Below, one piece after another: positions 1 through 6,693 of a stretch of DNA of 8,621 bases. The notes below the pieces were generated by a model. It had not been told where the DNA came from, did not search any database, and saw only the letters and a list, made by a program, of their open reading frames with translations. How positions within the stretch are numbered: position 1 is the stretch's first letter; each line of letters opens with the position of its first letter. The position numbers and the translations under genes are program-made. Source of the DNA: an uncultured Bacilli bacterium (lineage in GTDB: Bacteria; Bacillota_I; Bacilli_A; RF39; UBA660); assembly GCA_934095965.1 (NCBI GenBank), contig CAKOKR010000034.1:1-8621 (forward strand), in the 5' to 3' direction.

Positions 1-219
1 TTTTTCTCCATCATATTTACATAACTTACTTATTTCTTCTTCATTTCTTCTTTTCATATTTTGCATTTCTGCCATTACTCTAAGAAGTTTTTCATTAAGT
101 TTATTTTTTTCTTCCATTAGTTTTTCATCATGGACAACACTCTTTTTATTATTAGTATTTTCTTTCTTTTTAACATTTTTTACTTTTTGCTTACCTTTTT
201 TTATTTTTTCTTCTTCCAT
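1..219 (-). CDS. grpE: GrpE, DnaK nucleotide exchange factor (N-terminal part, cut by window edge)
   Basis: This is the first 73 codons of grpE; the rest lies beyond the left edge. GrpE is the cytoplasmic nucleotide exchange factor that releases ADP from the chaperone DnaK. The visible part has a highly charged, Lys/Glu-rich unstructured N-terminus (residues 1-33), then a helical stretch with the family signature LRVMAEMQNMKRRNEEE (about 45-61), the start of the long GrpE dimerisation helix. The ATG at 219-217 overlaps the hrcA stop codon (TAATG junction). An AAAGGA ribosome binding site at 226-231 lies inside the hrcA end, so the two genes are translationally coupled. The order hrcA-grpE is the usual start of the Firmicutes dnaK operon, so dnaK and dnaJ are expected next (inference). 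The identification rests on the signature and the context; the C-terminal beta domain is not visible. Confidence 0.93.
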   Translation of the reverse strand, partial: MEEEKIKKGKQKVKNVKKKENTNNKKSVVHDEKLMEEKNKLNEKLLRVMAEMQNMKRRNEEEISKLCKYDGEK

Positions 220-1226
220 TATGTATCCTTTCTATTATCAATAGCATCATCGATATACTCAAGCAAACCAACAATTCTTTGATAATCCATTCTCTTTGGT
301 CCAATTACTGCAATTGTACCTTCTTCACCATTAACATGATACTTCTTTCTAATAATTGTACAATTAGAATCAAAATCTGTTTCTTCACCAATATAAACTT
401 TAATATTATCTTCATCACTAACTTCTTCTACTTTAGTAATAAGATCTTTATCTTCAAGTTTATTGGCAAGTCTTTTTAATTCATTAATATCACTATATTC
501 AGGCTGTTCAAATATCTTTGTTTTACCTGTAACATGAATATTACTATTGTTGTTTACAAAGTCATTAAATGCATCATAGAAAATATTATATACTGTTTCA
601 TATTGTCTTATTTGATTTTTAATAACAGGTTTAACTTCTAATTCTAATCTCTTACTTACATCATTAATCGGAGTACCAACTAGCATCTTATTAATTATCT
701 CACCAGTTTTAATAACTTCTTTAACATTTATTGTATCAGGTAAATTAAATGTTTTATTTTCAACATTACCTTTATCTGTACACACAACTGCTACTACTTG
801 ATTATTACCTAAATCAATAATATTAATTTGTAAAAGATTATTATCTATACTACTTTTACCTAAAACAACACTTGTATAATTAGTTATATCACTAATTATA
901 TCCATACACTTATTAATTGCATCACTTAATAAAATATCTGTATTAGCAAATATCTTTTGTAATTGCAACATATCACTACCAGTTAACTTTTCAGGTTCCA
1001 TCAAATTTTTAACATAATATCTATATCCCGCTTCACTTGGTACTCTTCCTGAAGATATATGATTCTTTTCTAAGTAACCCATTTCTTCAAGTATTGCCAT
1101 TTCATTTCTTATCGTGGCACTAGAACAACCAAATAAATCACATAAAGCTTTTGACCCAACCGGCTTAACTGTTTTAATATACGTTTCAACAATTACCTTT
1201 AAGAGATTATTTTTACGTTCATCCAT
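219..1226 (-). CDS. hrcA: HrcA, heat-inducible transcription repressor
   Basis: HrcA represses class I heat-shock operons by binding CIRCE operators; in the family, GroEL helps keep it active. The 335-residue length is normal. Residues 10-60 form the winged-helix DNA-binding domain, with VKPVGSKALCDLFGCSSATI (20-39) covering the recognition helix region. It is followed by the HrcA hallmark SSGRVPSEAGYRYYV (58-72). The middle is the GAF-like dimerisation/inserted domain. The C-terminal signature IGPKRMDYQRIVGLLEYI (308-325) is also intact. The ATG at 1226 is preceded by AGAGG (1234-1238) with 7 bases between them. A perfect CIRCE element sits just upstream, so autoregulation is expected. It is the first gene of an operon with grpE, separated from ftsI by 124 bases. 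Nothing looks degraded. Confidence 0.97.
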   Translation of the reverse strand: MDERKNNLLKVIVETYIKTVKPVGSKALCDLFGCSSATIRNEMAILEEMGYLEKNHISSGRVPSEAGYRYYVKNLMEPEKLTGSDMLQLQKIFANTDILLSDAINKCMDIISDITNYTSVVLGKSSIDNNLLQINIIDLGNNQVVAVVCTDKGNVENKTFNLPDTINVKEVIKTGEIINKMLVGTPINDVSKRLELEVKPVIKNQIRQYETVYNIFYDAFNDFVNNNSNIHVTGKTKIFEQPEYSDINELKRLANKLEDKDLITKVEEVSDEDNIKVYIGEETDFDSNCTIIRKKYHVNGEEGTIAVIGPKRMDYQRIVGLLEYIDDAIDNRKDT

Positions 1227-1239
1227 AATTATACCTCTT

Positions 1240-1266
1240 TTAGCACTACTACTTCTCTAGTGCTAA
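1240..1266 (-). promoter_or_regulatory. CIRCE operator (HrcA binding site)
   Basis: A perfect 9-bp inverted repeat: TTAGCACTA at 1240-1248 and TAGTGCTAA at 1258-1266, separated by exactly 9 bases. The CIRCE consensus is TTAGCACTC-N9-GAGTGCTAA; this copy differs only at the innermost pair, and the change is compensated in both arms. It lies between the -10 box and the hrcA ribosome binding site, covering the likely transcription start, where bound HrcA would block initiation. Confidence 0.96.
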
Positions 1267-1270
1267 TAAC

Positions 1271-1299
1271 ATTATAATACTATGATTAGCACTTGTCAA
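1271..1299 (-). promoter_or_regulatory. Sigma-A type promoter of hrcA-grpE
   Basis: Read on the minus strand, TTGACA (1294-1299) and TATAAT (1271-1276) are separated by exactly 17 bases (1277-1293). Both hexamers match the housekeeping sigma consensus at all six positions. The start point should fall in the upper arm of the CIRCE at about 1260-1265. Such a strong promoter fits a gene held down by a repressor rather than by a weak promoter. Confidence 0.9.
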
Positions 1300-1313
1300 C
1301 ATAGAACTGCTAA
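1286..1313 (-). promoter_or_regulatory. Imperfect second CIRCE-like palindrome over the -35 box
   Basis: TTAGCACTT at 1286-1294 faces AACTGCTAA at 1305-1313. The arms pair at 8 of 9 positions, with a 10-base spacer instead of the standard 9. The -35 hexamer lies within the element. The left arm is an exact CIRCE half-site core (TTAGCACT). It may be a weaker secondary HrcA site or a decayed duplicate of the CIRCE at 1240-1266. The one-base longer spacer and the mismatch make binding uncertain. Confidence 0.5.
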
Positions 1314-1350
1314 TTTTTAAAAATTTTTTGTAAAAAAATAAAACCTATCT

Positions 1351-3438
1351 CTAAGTCTTATTTTCTAAGGTTACACTTAATACCATATTACTTGTATCTA
1401 ACACCGTACCAGCTTCAATACTTTGACTAGTAACATAACCATATCCATTATAATCAAGTTTAATACCAAGTAACAAAGCATAAGTTTTAACATCATTTAT
1501 GCTCCAACCAATCATATTTTCCATTTTAAATTCAACACCATTAGTTAATAAAAACACTTTACTATCAGCAAGAACAGTTTTATTTTTCAAAGGATATTGA
1601 TTAATAACATATTTACCATTACCAATAACAACAACTTTTAATTTATTTTGTTCTAAATCTATAACACTTTTTTCAACTTCACGACTTATATAATTATTTA
1701 ATGTAATTAATTTAGTTAAATCAGCATCACTTTTTGATTCAGTTAATTTCGCGTACGATGCAATTTCTTCAATTGCGGTTGTTATAACTTTAGCCCAAGA
1801 ACCTAAATTAGTCTCAGGCTTTTTACCAACTACATATATAATATATTTAGGATTATCACTTGGAATAATTCCTGCAAATGATTTAATATAATCATAAGTA
1901 CCATCTAAATATCCCCCCCTCGGAGAAGCAATCTGTGCAGTACCCGTTTTACCCATAACACTTACATTTGATACATTCCACACTTTATTTATCTCAACAA
2001 CCTTTTTCATAAGTTCATGCATCTTATTAACTGTATTAGTTGAATAAACTTTATCTACTACAACTCTTCCTCCTTGATATGTAACATTTCCATCTTGATC
2101 AATTATTTTATCAACCACATATGGTTTAATAACAACTCCATCATTAGTCATAGCACTTAAAGCTTGAAGCATTTGAATTGCTGTAACAGAAACCCCTTGA
2201 CCAAATGATGCTGTTGCAAGTTCAGATTGATAAGTTATTTCAGTATCACCTACTGCTTCATTAGATAACTCAATTTCAGTTTTTTTACCAAAACCTAAAT
2301 CACTATAATAATCAGATAATTTATCAACACCTAGTCTTAAAGCAAGTGTTGTTGCTGCAACATTACTAGATCTTGCAAAACCTTCATCAAAAGAAATAGT
2401 ACCCCAGCCTTTTCTTTCTGAGTCTCTTATAACTGTTCCATCATCTAATGTATAAGAACCAGACGTAAATAATTCATCCCCCTTATATTTACCTTCTTCT
2501 ATAGCTGATGCAAATGAAAATATCTTCATAACAGACCCCGGTTCATATTGATAACTTATCAAAGGATTCATATATTCTTTTATTGTATTTGTATCATTTG
2601 GATTAAAATTAGGATTCGTTGCACTTGCAACAATTGCCCCAGTACTTGCATCCATTACTGAAAAAACTGCCCATTCTGTATTAAATTTTTCTTGCATTGT
2701 TGATACTGCTTTTTCTGCAATAAGTTGAATATTAGAATCAATCGTTAAATATATTGATGCTCCATCTTTTGCAGCTTTTGTATCTTCCGGTGTATTTGGA
2801 ATCTTATAATTACTTGATGTATATTTTAAGTATTTTGTATAACCATTCGTACCAGATAATATATCATCATAATAACCTTCAACTCCAAGTTCTCCAACTA
2901 ACCTTTCATCATCATCCATCTTAGCATATCCCACTATATATGATGCAAATGTAGATTTACTATAATATCTTTTTTTACTATTTTTAATAAAATCAATACC
3001 AGGTAACTCTAATTTTTCAATCTTAGCTTTAACAACTTCACTTATATTATAGCCACCAGGTCTAAGCTCAACCTGATACAAATTTTTATTAAGTAACTCA
3101 AGTAATTTCTCTTTACTCATATTAAGAAGTGGTGATAATACTTCTGCAGTATATTCTTTATCTTCAACATTAGTTTTATTAGAATTTAAATAAGCAATAA
3201 CAGTATATGAATTAACTGTACTAGCAAGTTCTTCTCCATTTACATCATATATATTACCACGATCTGCATACAAAGTCTTTTTAGTGGTTGCAATACTTGC
3301 AGCTTTTTCTTGTAAATTTATTCCATCTACCGTTTCACTTAAGACAACATAACTAAGTTTACCAATAATTGCAACAAATAAAAAAGCCACAATTAAAATA
3401 ATTGGTTTTGATATTTTAACTGTAACTCTTTTCTTCAT
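1351..3438 (-). CDS. ftsI: Class B penicillin-binding protein, FtsI/PBP2B type, with C-terminal PASTA-like repeats
   Basis: A 695-residue peptidoglycan D,D-transpeptidase that cross-links septal wall outside the membrane. A short cytoplasmic tail is followed by one membrane anchor (about 12-32). The class B pedestal domain begins around 56 with DRGNIYDVNG (59-68). The transpeptidase domain (about 225-560) holds all three active-site motifs: S302-V-M-K305 (acylated serine), S357-S-N359 and K497-T-G499. Residues about 577-635 and 636-693 look like two PASTA repeats, as in PBP2B/PBP2x and SpoVD. The ATG at 3438 has AAGGAG (3448-3453) 9 bases upstream, overlapping the ftsL stop. It lies directly after ftsL, its usual divisome partner, and is the last gene of the shortened dcw cluster. 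SpoVD shares this architecture, but the position after ftsL and the absence of any sporulation gene favour the division role (inference). Confidence 0.95.
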   Translation of the reverse strand: MKKRVTVKISKPIILIVAFLFVAIIGKLSYVVLSETVDGINLQEKAASIATTKKTLYADRGNIYDVNGEELASTVNSYTVIAYLNSNKTNVEDKEYTAEVLSPLLNMSKEKLLELLNKNLYQVELRPGGYNISEVVKAKIEKLELPGIDFIKNSKKRYYSKSTFASYIVGYAKMDDDERLVGELGVEGYYDDILSGTNGYTKYLKYTSSNYKIPNTPEDTKAAKDGASIYLTIDSNIQLIAEKAVSTMQEKFNTEWAVFSVMDASTGAIVASATNPNFNPNDTNTIKEYMNPLISYQYEPGSVMKIFSFASAIEEGKYKGDELFTSGSYTLDDGTVIRDSERKGWGTISFDEGFARSSNVAATTLALRLGVDKLSDYYSDLGFGKKTEIELSNEAVGDTEITYQSELATASFGQGVSVTAIQMLQALSAMTNDGVVIKPYVVDKIIDQDGNVTYQGGRVVVDKVYSTNTVNKMHELMKKVVEINKVWNVSNVSVMGKTGTAQIASPRGGYLDGTYDYIKSFAGIIPSDNPKYIIYVVGKKPETNLGSWAKVITTAIEEIASYAKLTESKSDADLTKLITLNNYISREVEKSVIDLEQNKLKVVVIGNGKYVINQYPLKNKTVLADSKVFLLTNGVEFKMENMIGWSINDVKTYALLLGIKLDYNGYGYVTSQSIEAGTVLDTSNMVLSVTLENKT

Positions 3439-3451
3439 AAATCATTTCTCC

Positions 3452-3748
3452 TTATTTTTCTCCAACAGATTTTATATTGCTATTATTATAAGAAAGTCCA
3501 AAATTATCAGCAACACTTTGAATATTTTCTAAACTTGCAAGTTCATCAATTTGCATAGATAACCCTTGATTAACAAGTTCTTGTTTTTCAATATTTTTCT
3601 TTAGTTTCTCAACTTCATTATTTGTTTCTGATAAAAGTGATGATGTATAAACATTAAAAAGTGGAATAGCAACAATTAATGCAAGTAATAATACATACAT
3701 CATTTTTTCACCCTTTAATAATTTAACTTTCTTCCCCTTTTTAGCCAT
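3452..3748 (-). CDS. ftsL: FtsL-like cell division protein
   Basis: A 98-residue bitopic membrane protein. It has a basic cytoplasmic N-terminus (K-rich, 1-15), one membrane segment (about 17-34), an extracellular coiled coil (about 38-72) and the tail LASLENIQSVADNFGL (70-85), typical of FtsL/DivIC proteins. FtsL joins FtsB/DivIC to activate septal PBP and FtsW. Sequence conservation in this family is low, so the call rests on size, topology and position between rsmH and the PBP gene. The ATG at 3748 is preferred: AAAGGA (3758-3763) precedes it by 9 bases. A longer reading from a TTG at 3766 would bury that ribosome binding site inside the gene and overlap rsmH. With the ATG start, 4 bases separate it from the rsmH stop. 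Confidence 0.87.
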   Translation of the reverse strand: MAKKGKKVKLLKGEKMMYVLLLALIVAIPLFNVYTSSLLSETNNEVEKLKKNIEKQELVNQGLSMQIDELASLENIQSVADNFGLSYNNSNIKSVGEK

Positions 3749-3752
3749 AAAA

Positions 3753-4661
3753 TCATATCCTTTCAATTATTCTTAATTTAGCACTTCTACTTCTTGAATT
3801 TTCAAGTAGTTCTTCTTCACTAGGAAGTATTGGCTTTTTATTTACTAACTTAATTAATGGTTTGTATTCTTCAGGTATATCTTTTAAACCACTAACAAGT
3901 TCATCAACTTCACTATACTTTTTAAATACATTTTTAACTATTCTATCTTCTAACGAATGAAATGTAATAACAGATAATCTTCCACCTTTTTTTAAGTGCT
4001 TTATAGCAACTGGCAAAATACTTTCTAAAACACCAAGTTCATTATTAACTTCAATTCTTAGAGCTTGAAATATCTTTCTTTCAGGATGTTGTTTATAAAA
4101 ATAATTAGCACCAACACTCCTTTTAATTACATCAACTAATTCCAAGGTAGTATTAATATTTTTACTATTTTTAATACCACGAGCTATTACTTTACTTAAC
4201 TTCTCTTCTCCATATTTAAAAAATATTTCTGTTAATTTTTCTTCACTATAACTATCAATTATATCTTTAGCACTTTTTCCACTACTAAACATTCTCATAT
4301 CAAGTGGTCCATCATGCATAAATGAAAAACCTCGAGCCTCATCATCAATCTGAGGTGAAGAAAAACCTAAATCAAATATAATTCCATCAACTAATAAAAT
4401 ATTCTCACTATCTAATGTATCTTCTAAATTTACAAAGTTAGTATTAAATATTTTAAAGTTACTACCGATTTTCTTTAAAACATCAGTTGAATAACTAACT
4501 GCCCTTTCATCTTGATCAAACCCATATAGAAAACCATTTGGAATTCTTTTTAATATTTCTTTTGCATCCCCAGCATAACCAATCGTACAATCAATATACA
4601 CACCATCTGGAACAATATTTAAACTTTCAATTAATTCATTTTTTAAAACACTATAATGCAT
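3753..4661 (-). CDS. rsmH: RsmH (MraW), 16S rRNA m4C1402 N4-methyltransferase
   Basis: A SAM-dependent methyltransferase that modifies N4 of C1402 in the ribosomal P site. From the ATG at 4661 it has 302 residues, a normal length. SAM-binding motif I is DCTIGYAGDA (24-33) and the acidic loop is GFDQD (47-51). Other family blocks are FDLGFSSPQID (96-106), RGFSFMHDGPLDMRM (110-124), HPERKIFQALRIEVNNEL (192-209), SVITFHSLEDR (230-240) and the end block NSRSRSAKLR (288-297). Motif I usually reads GGAGHS or similar, so the His is Asp here. The cysteine cluster near the C-terminus of many homologues is absent, as I recall also for streptococcal forms. AGGTGA (4667-4672) lies 5 bases before the chosen ATG. 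In-frame GTG (4670) and ATG (4667) starts overlap that site and look less likely. The gene overlaps mraZ by 11 bases. Confidence 0.95.
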   Translation of the reverse strand: MHYSVLKNELIESLNIVPDGVYIDCTIGYAGDAKEILKRIPNGFLYGFDQDERAVSYSTDVLKKIGSNFKIFNTNFVNLEDTLDSENILLVDGIIFDLGFSSPQIDDEARGFSFMHDGPLDMRMFSSGKSAKDIIDSYSEEKLTEIFFKYGEEKLSKVIARGIKNSKNINTTLELVDVIKRSVGANYFYKQHPERKIFQALRIEVNNELGVLESILPVAIKHLKKGGRLSVITFHSLEDRIVKNVFKKYSEVDELVSGLKDIPEEYKPLIKLVNKKPILPSEEELLENSRSRSAKLRIIERI

Positions 4662-5091
4662 CTTCATCACCTATAAACAATTTTTCTGCAATAGTATCTA
4701 TTATATCACTATTTTCTAAGAAAAACTCATTAAATTTAACATTATTCCAAATTTCTAAATGGTCACCAACGCCGATTACGATACATTCTTTGTCTAAACC
4801 GGCGTAGCTAACCAATGGGGAGGCAATATTGATTCGACCATTTTTGTCGAACTCACCCACAGTGGCTCCAGAGTATAAAAATCGTGTGAAGGTCCGAGTG
4901 ACTTTTTTTGTGAAAGGTAGAGTATTAAGCTTATTGACTAATTTTTCCCATTCTTCAATTGAATAAACATATAAACATTTTTCAATACCACGAGCAATTA
5001 CAAAACTACTTCCTAATTCCTCACGAAGTTTAGTTGGAATAACTAGTCTATTCTTTTCATCTATATTATGATGAAATTCACCCAGTAACAT
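4651..5091 (-). CDS. mraZ: MraZ, transcriptional regulator of the dcw cluster
   Basis: A 146-residue DNA-binding protein with two tandem AbrB/SpoVT-like halves, each with a DxxxR motif: D11-E-K-N-R15 and D82-K-N-G-R86. The typical opening LLGEFHHNIDEKNRLVIP (2-19) sets the start at the ATG at 5091. An upstream in-frame extension to 5148 adds 19 residues absent from the family and would swallow the operator. GGGGGA (5096-5101) serves as ribosome binding site. MraZ forms ring-shaped oligomers and represses its own operon in several bacteria, or activates it in some Mollicutes. Three matching GTGG boxes lie just upstream, so autoregulation is expected. Codon use changes sharply at about residues 61-110 (4761-4910): about 45% GC by hand count against about 21% on each side, with CGG, CGA, GCC, GAC and ATC codons that are scarce elsewhere in the window. 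Confidence 0.96.
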   Translation of the reverse strand: MLLGEFHHNIDEKNRLVIPTKLREELGSSFVIARGIEKCLYVYSIEEWEKLVNKLNTLPFTKKVTRTFTRFLYSGATVGEFDKNGRINIASPLVSYAGLDKECIVIGVGDHLEIWNNVKFNEFFLENSDIIDTIAEKLFIGDEDAL

Positions 5092-5097
5092 ATTATC

Positions 5098-5123
5098 CCC
5101 CACTTTCTCCCACAGACTACCAC
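5098..5123 (-). promoter_or_regulatory. MraZ operator: three direct GTGGNN boxes with 10-bp period
   Basis: On the minus strand, GTGGTA (5118-5123), GTGGGA (5108-5113) and GTGGGG (5098-5103) repeat with exactly 4-base gaps. MraZ is known to bind such series: TGGGN boxes at 10-bp pitch in E. coli and GTGG-type hexamers with 4-base gaps in B. subtilis. The helical-turn spacing matches neighbouring subunits of the MraZ ring. The last box overlaps the mraZ ribosome binding site, so binding here could also mask or set the start of the message leader. Confidence 0.88.
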
Positions 5124-5134
5124 TGTCTATTAAT

Positions 5135-5163
5135 ATGTTACCAAACAAATAAAAAAAAGTAAA
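5135..5163 (-). promoter_or_regulatory. Possible mraZ operon promoter (weak match)
   Basis: TTTACT (5158-5163), 17 bases, then TAACAT (5135-5140); each hexamer matches the consensus at 4 of 6 positions. Transcription would start near 5128, just before the first MraZ box, which suits repression. TATTAA (5130-5135) is an alternative -10. The -35 box would lie in the terminator stem of the gene upstream. No better promoter was found before mraZ. Confidence 0.3.
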
Positions 5164-5181
5164 TATTTAATATTCACTTTT
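5151..5181 (-). terminator. AT-rich intrinsic terminator after the surface-protein gene
   Basis: Read on the minus strand, a 12-bp stem (5170-5181 with 5155-5166, one G-U pair, loop TAA) runs straight into a T-tract (8 T at 5151-5158, partly in the stem). It lies 30 bases after the stop codon at 5211. The stem has only one G-C pair, so it is weak thermodynamically. Its placement between two separately promoted units supports the call. Confidence 0.5.
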
Positions 5182-5210
5182 CATAAATTTTACACATCTT
5201 TACAAGTAAA

Positions 5211-6581
5211 TTATACAACCCTCATCGGATCACTCGAAGTACCTGTTCCAGATAAATAACCAACCGATGATTCTAGATAAAATGCAGGGAAAACAGTATA
5301 GGTATTAGTAAATGAACCACTAGAAGCATCACCACTGCTTCCTACATAAAATGCACCACCTGTAGTATCTAATGTTATCGTCCATTGAGTATATGATTTT
5401 TTATATAAGAAATCATAATTATAAGCAGCACTTGAATAATCACCAACATTAGAACTCCAATAAGTCGGTAACGCTGCAAATCCATAATCACTTACATACA
5501 TTAATCCAATCTTTCCAGAATAAGTACTAGTTGCATTTTTAACTTCAGTATCAAAGAATGACTTAGTAGTAATAAGAGCATTATTATGACCACTTACTTT
5601 CCAAGAAACTGTTGCTATTTTATCAGTATAACCAGAAAGTTTTTCATTAACAAAATTAGTATTTAAATAAGTTCTTATTGATGAAGATGACCATGTCGCA
5701 GACGTTGAATCCCAATTGTGAGTTCCGTAAGTAGCATTCTTAATAATTTTAACCAACTTTTCTCCACTAACTCCGTGATTTTTATCATCAAATACACCAA
5801 TTATTCTATATAAATTATCACTTGGACAAGTAGTTGCCTCACTTCCAAAACAAATATAATTATTTGGATTCACTCCCGAATATCTGTATGAATTATCTGA
5901 TGCACTATTTGCTAAACTTGAAGTATGATAATAAAGACCATTAGTACCTTGAGTACCCGTATATAATGACATTATATACTCAGCTAAAGGTATAACAGTT
6001 ATTTCAACTGTCTTTGAAACAGCGTCACTTTTCTTACCATTTACATCTTCGACATACATCTTTATTTTGTATGTACCTTTTGAAAGCCCTGTAAATGTAT
6101 AATTAGCAGATGTACTTTCAACATATGATGCTCCATCATCTTTTGAATAAAAATATTTTGCTATTGCCCCAGTCCCCGCTTGAGCAGTAATACTCATATC
6201 AATTTTATTACCATTTGCAGTTGCACTTGCGTTATTTATTTTAGCAAGTTCATATTTATCAAAATATAAATAACATTTATCACTTACATTACCTTTCATT
6301 ACAACATTATTATTTGCATCATCCCAGATAAGTTTTCCTCCATTTTCACAACCACTTAAATTACTATTAAATATATAACCATCAGTTGGAAAACTACTTA
6401 AAGTAGATACTTCATATTTACCACTATTAGCTTCTGTTTCAAGCATCATACTTATCATATAATCTTGTTTTTTAGTAACTTTACTATAACTTACATCTTC
6501 CTTAGTTTTATAAACAATTCCAATAACTATAGCAACTACTACAATTAAAGTACAAATAGAAATTATTCTTTTTTTATTCAT
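5211..6581 (-). CDS. Membrane-anchored surface protein with Ig/FN3-like and C-terminal DUF6273/FISUMP-like domain
   Basis: I do not recognise a defined function. From the ATG at 6581 the protein has 456 residues. A basic start and one hydrophobic segment (about 6-24) indicate a signal anchor with the rest outside the cell. Residues about 66-110 form a small module with C78 and C103 (GYIFNSNLSGCENGGKLIW, then DKCYLYFDKY). Residues about 115-196 look like an Ig/FN3-like beta domain. Residues about 200-456 carry C244 and C252 and the blocks NLYRIIGVF (256-264), SSIRTYLN (300-307), KIGLMYVSDYGFAA (357-370) and FPAFYL (431-436), ending in SGTGTSSDP. This pattern resembles DUF6273/FISUMP-type domains related to the C-type-lectin-like fold, from memory. 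The longer reading from a TTG at 6626 is rejected because it would contain the -10 box. GGAG (6592-6595) lies 10 bases before the ATG. It is a single-gene unit with its own promoter and terminator. A decayed relative lies at 8103-8220. Confidence 0.8.
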   Translation of the reverse strand: MNKKRIISICTLIVVVAIVIGIVYKTKEDVSYSKVTKKQDYMISMMLETEANSGKYEVSTLSSFPTDGYIFNSNLSGCENGGKLIWDDANNNVVMKGNVSDKCYLYFDKYELAKINNASATANGNKIDMSITAQAGTGAIAKYFYSKDDGASYVESTSANYTFTGLSKGTYKIKMYVEDVNGKKSDAVSKTVEITVIPLAEYIMSLYTGTQGTNGLYYHTSSLANSASDNSYRYSGVNPNNYICFGSEATTCPSDNLYRIIGVFDDKNHGVSGEKLVKIIKNATYGTHNWDSTSATWSSSSIRTYLNTNFVNEKLSGYTDKIATVSWKVSGHNNALITTKSFFDTEVKNATSTYSGKIGLMYVSDYGFAALPTYWSSNVGDYSSAAYNYDFLYKKSYTQWTITLDTTGGAFYVGSSGDASSGSFTNTYTVFPAFYLESSVGYLSGTGTSSDPMRVV

Positions 6582-6614
6582 CTGTACCACACTCCATATG
6601 TTATCTATAATAAA

Positions 6615-6643
6615 ATTATAAAGCAATTTTTATTTGATGTAAA
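6615..6643 (-). promoter_or_regulatory. Sigma-A type promoter of the surface-protein gene
   Basis: TTTACA (6638-6643), exactly 17 bases, then TATAAT (6615-6620), followed by a start near 6608. This is 11 of 12 matches to the consensus. It leaves a leader of about 27 bases before the ATG at 6581 and rules out the TTG start at 6626. Confidence 0.85.
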
Positions 6644-6668
6644 GAATTTTTTTATAATTATTTACACT

Positions 6669-6693
6669 AAAAAAAGACCAATTACTTAGTCTT
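6669..6693 (-). terminator. Intrinsic terminator of the nfeD-SPFH operon
   Basis: On the minus strand an 8-bp stem (AAGACTAA at 6686-6693 with TTGGTCTT at 6674-6681, one T-G pair) closes a GTAA loop, a GNRA-type tetraloop, and is followed by a T run (6669-6675). The left arm, loop and stop codon belong to the end of the SPFH gene, so its last codons double as the terminator stem. Confidence 0.8.

Noticed and set aside
279..479. Plus-strand open frame opposite hrcA
   Set aside because: Lies fully inside hrcA on the other strand, has no ribosome binding site or family resemblance; an AT-rich antisense shadow.
1333..1376. Possible terminator after ftsI (AACCT/AGGTT arms, then a T-rich run on the minus strand)
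   Set aside because: Only a 5-bp stem around a loop of about 21 bases. Too weak to call, though some end signal may be expected before the hrcA promoter.
3778..3786. TTAGCACTT half-site resembling CIRCE inside rsmH (also TTTAGCACT near 4267)
   Set aside because: No inverted partner at the right distance. These lie in conserved coding sequence and are chance matches.
4538..4807. Plus-strand open frame opposite rsmH/mraZ
   Set aside because: Overlaps two well-supported genes on the opposite strand and has low-complexity composition.
4855..4860. GTGGGT on the minus strand inside mraZ as a further MraZ box
   Set aside because: Single box with no neighbour at 10-bp pitch; it lies in Val-Gly codons of a GC-rich stretch.
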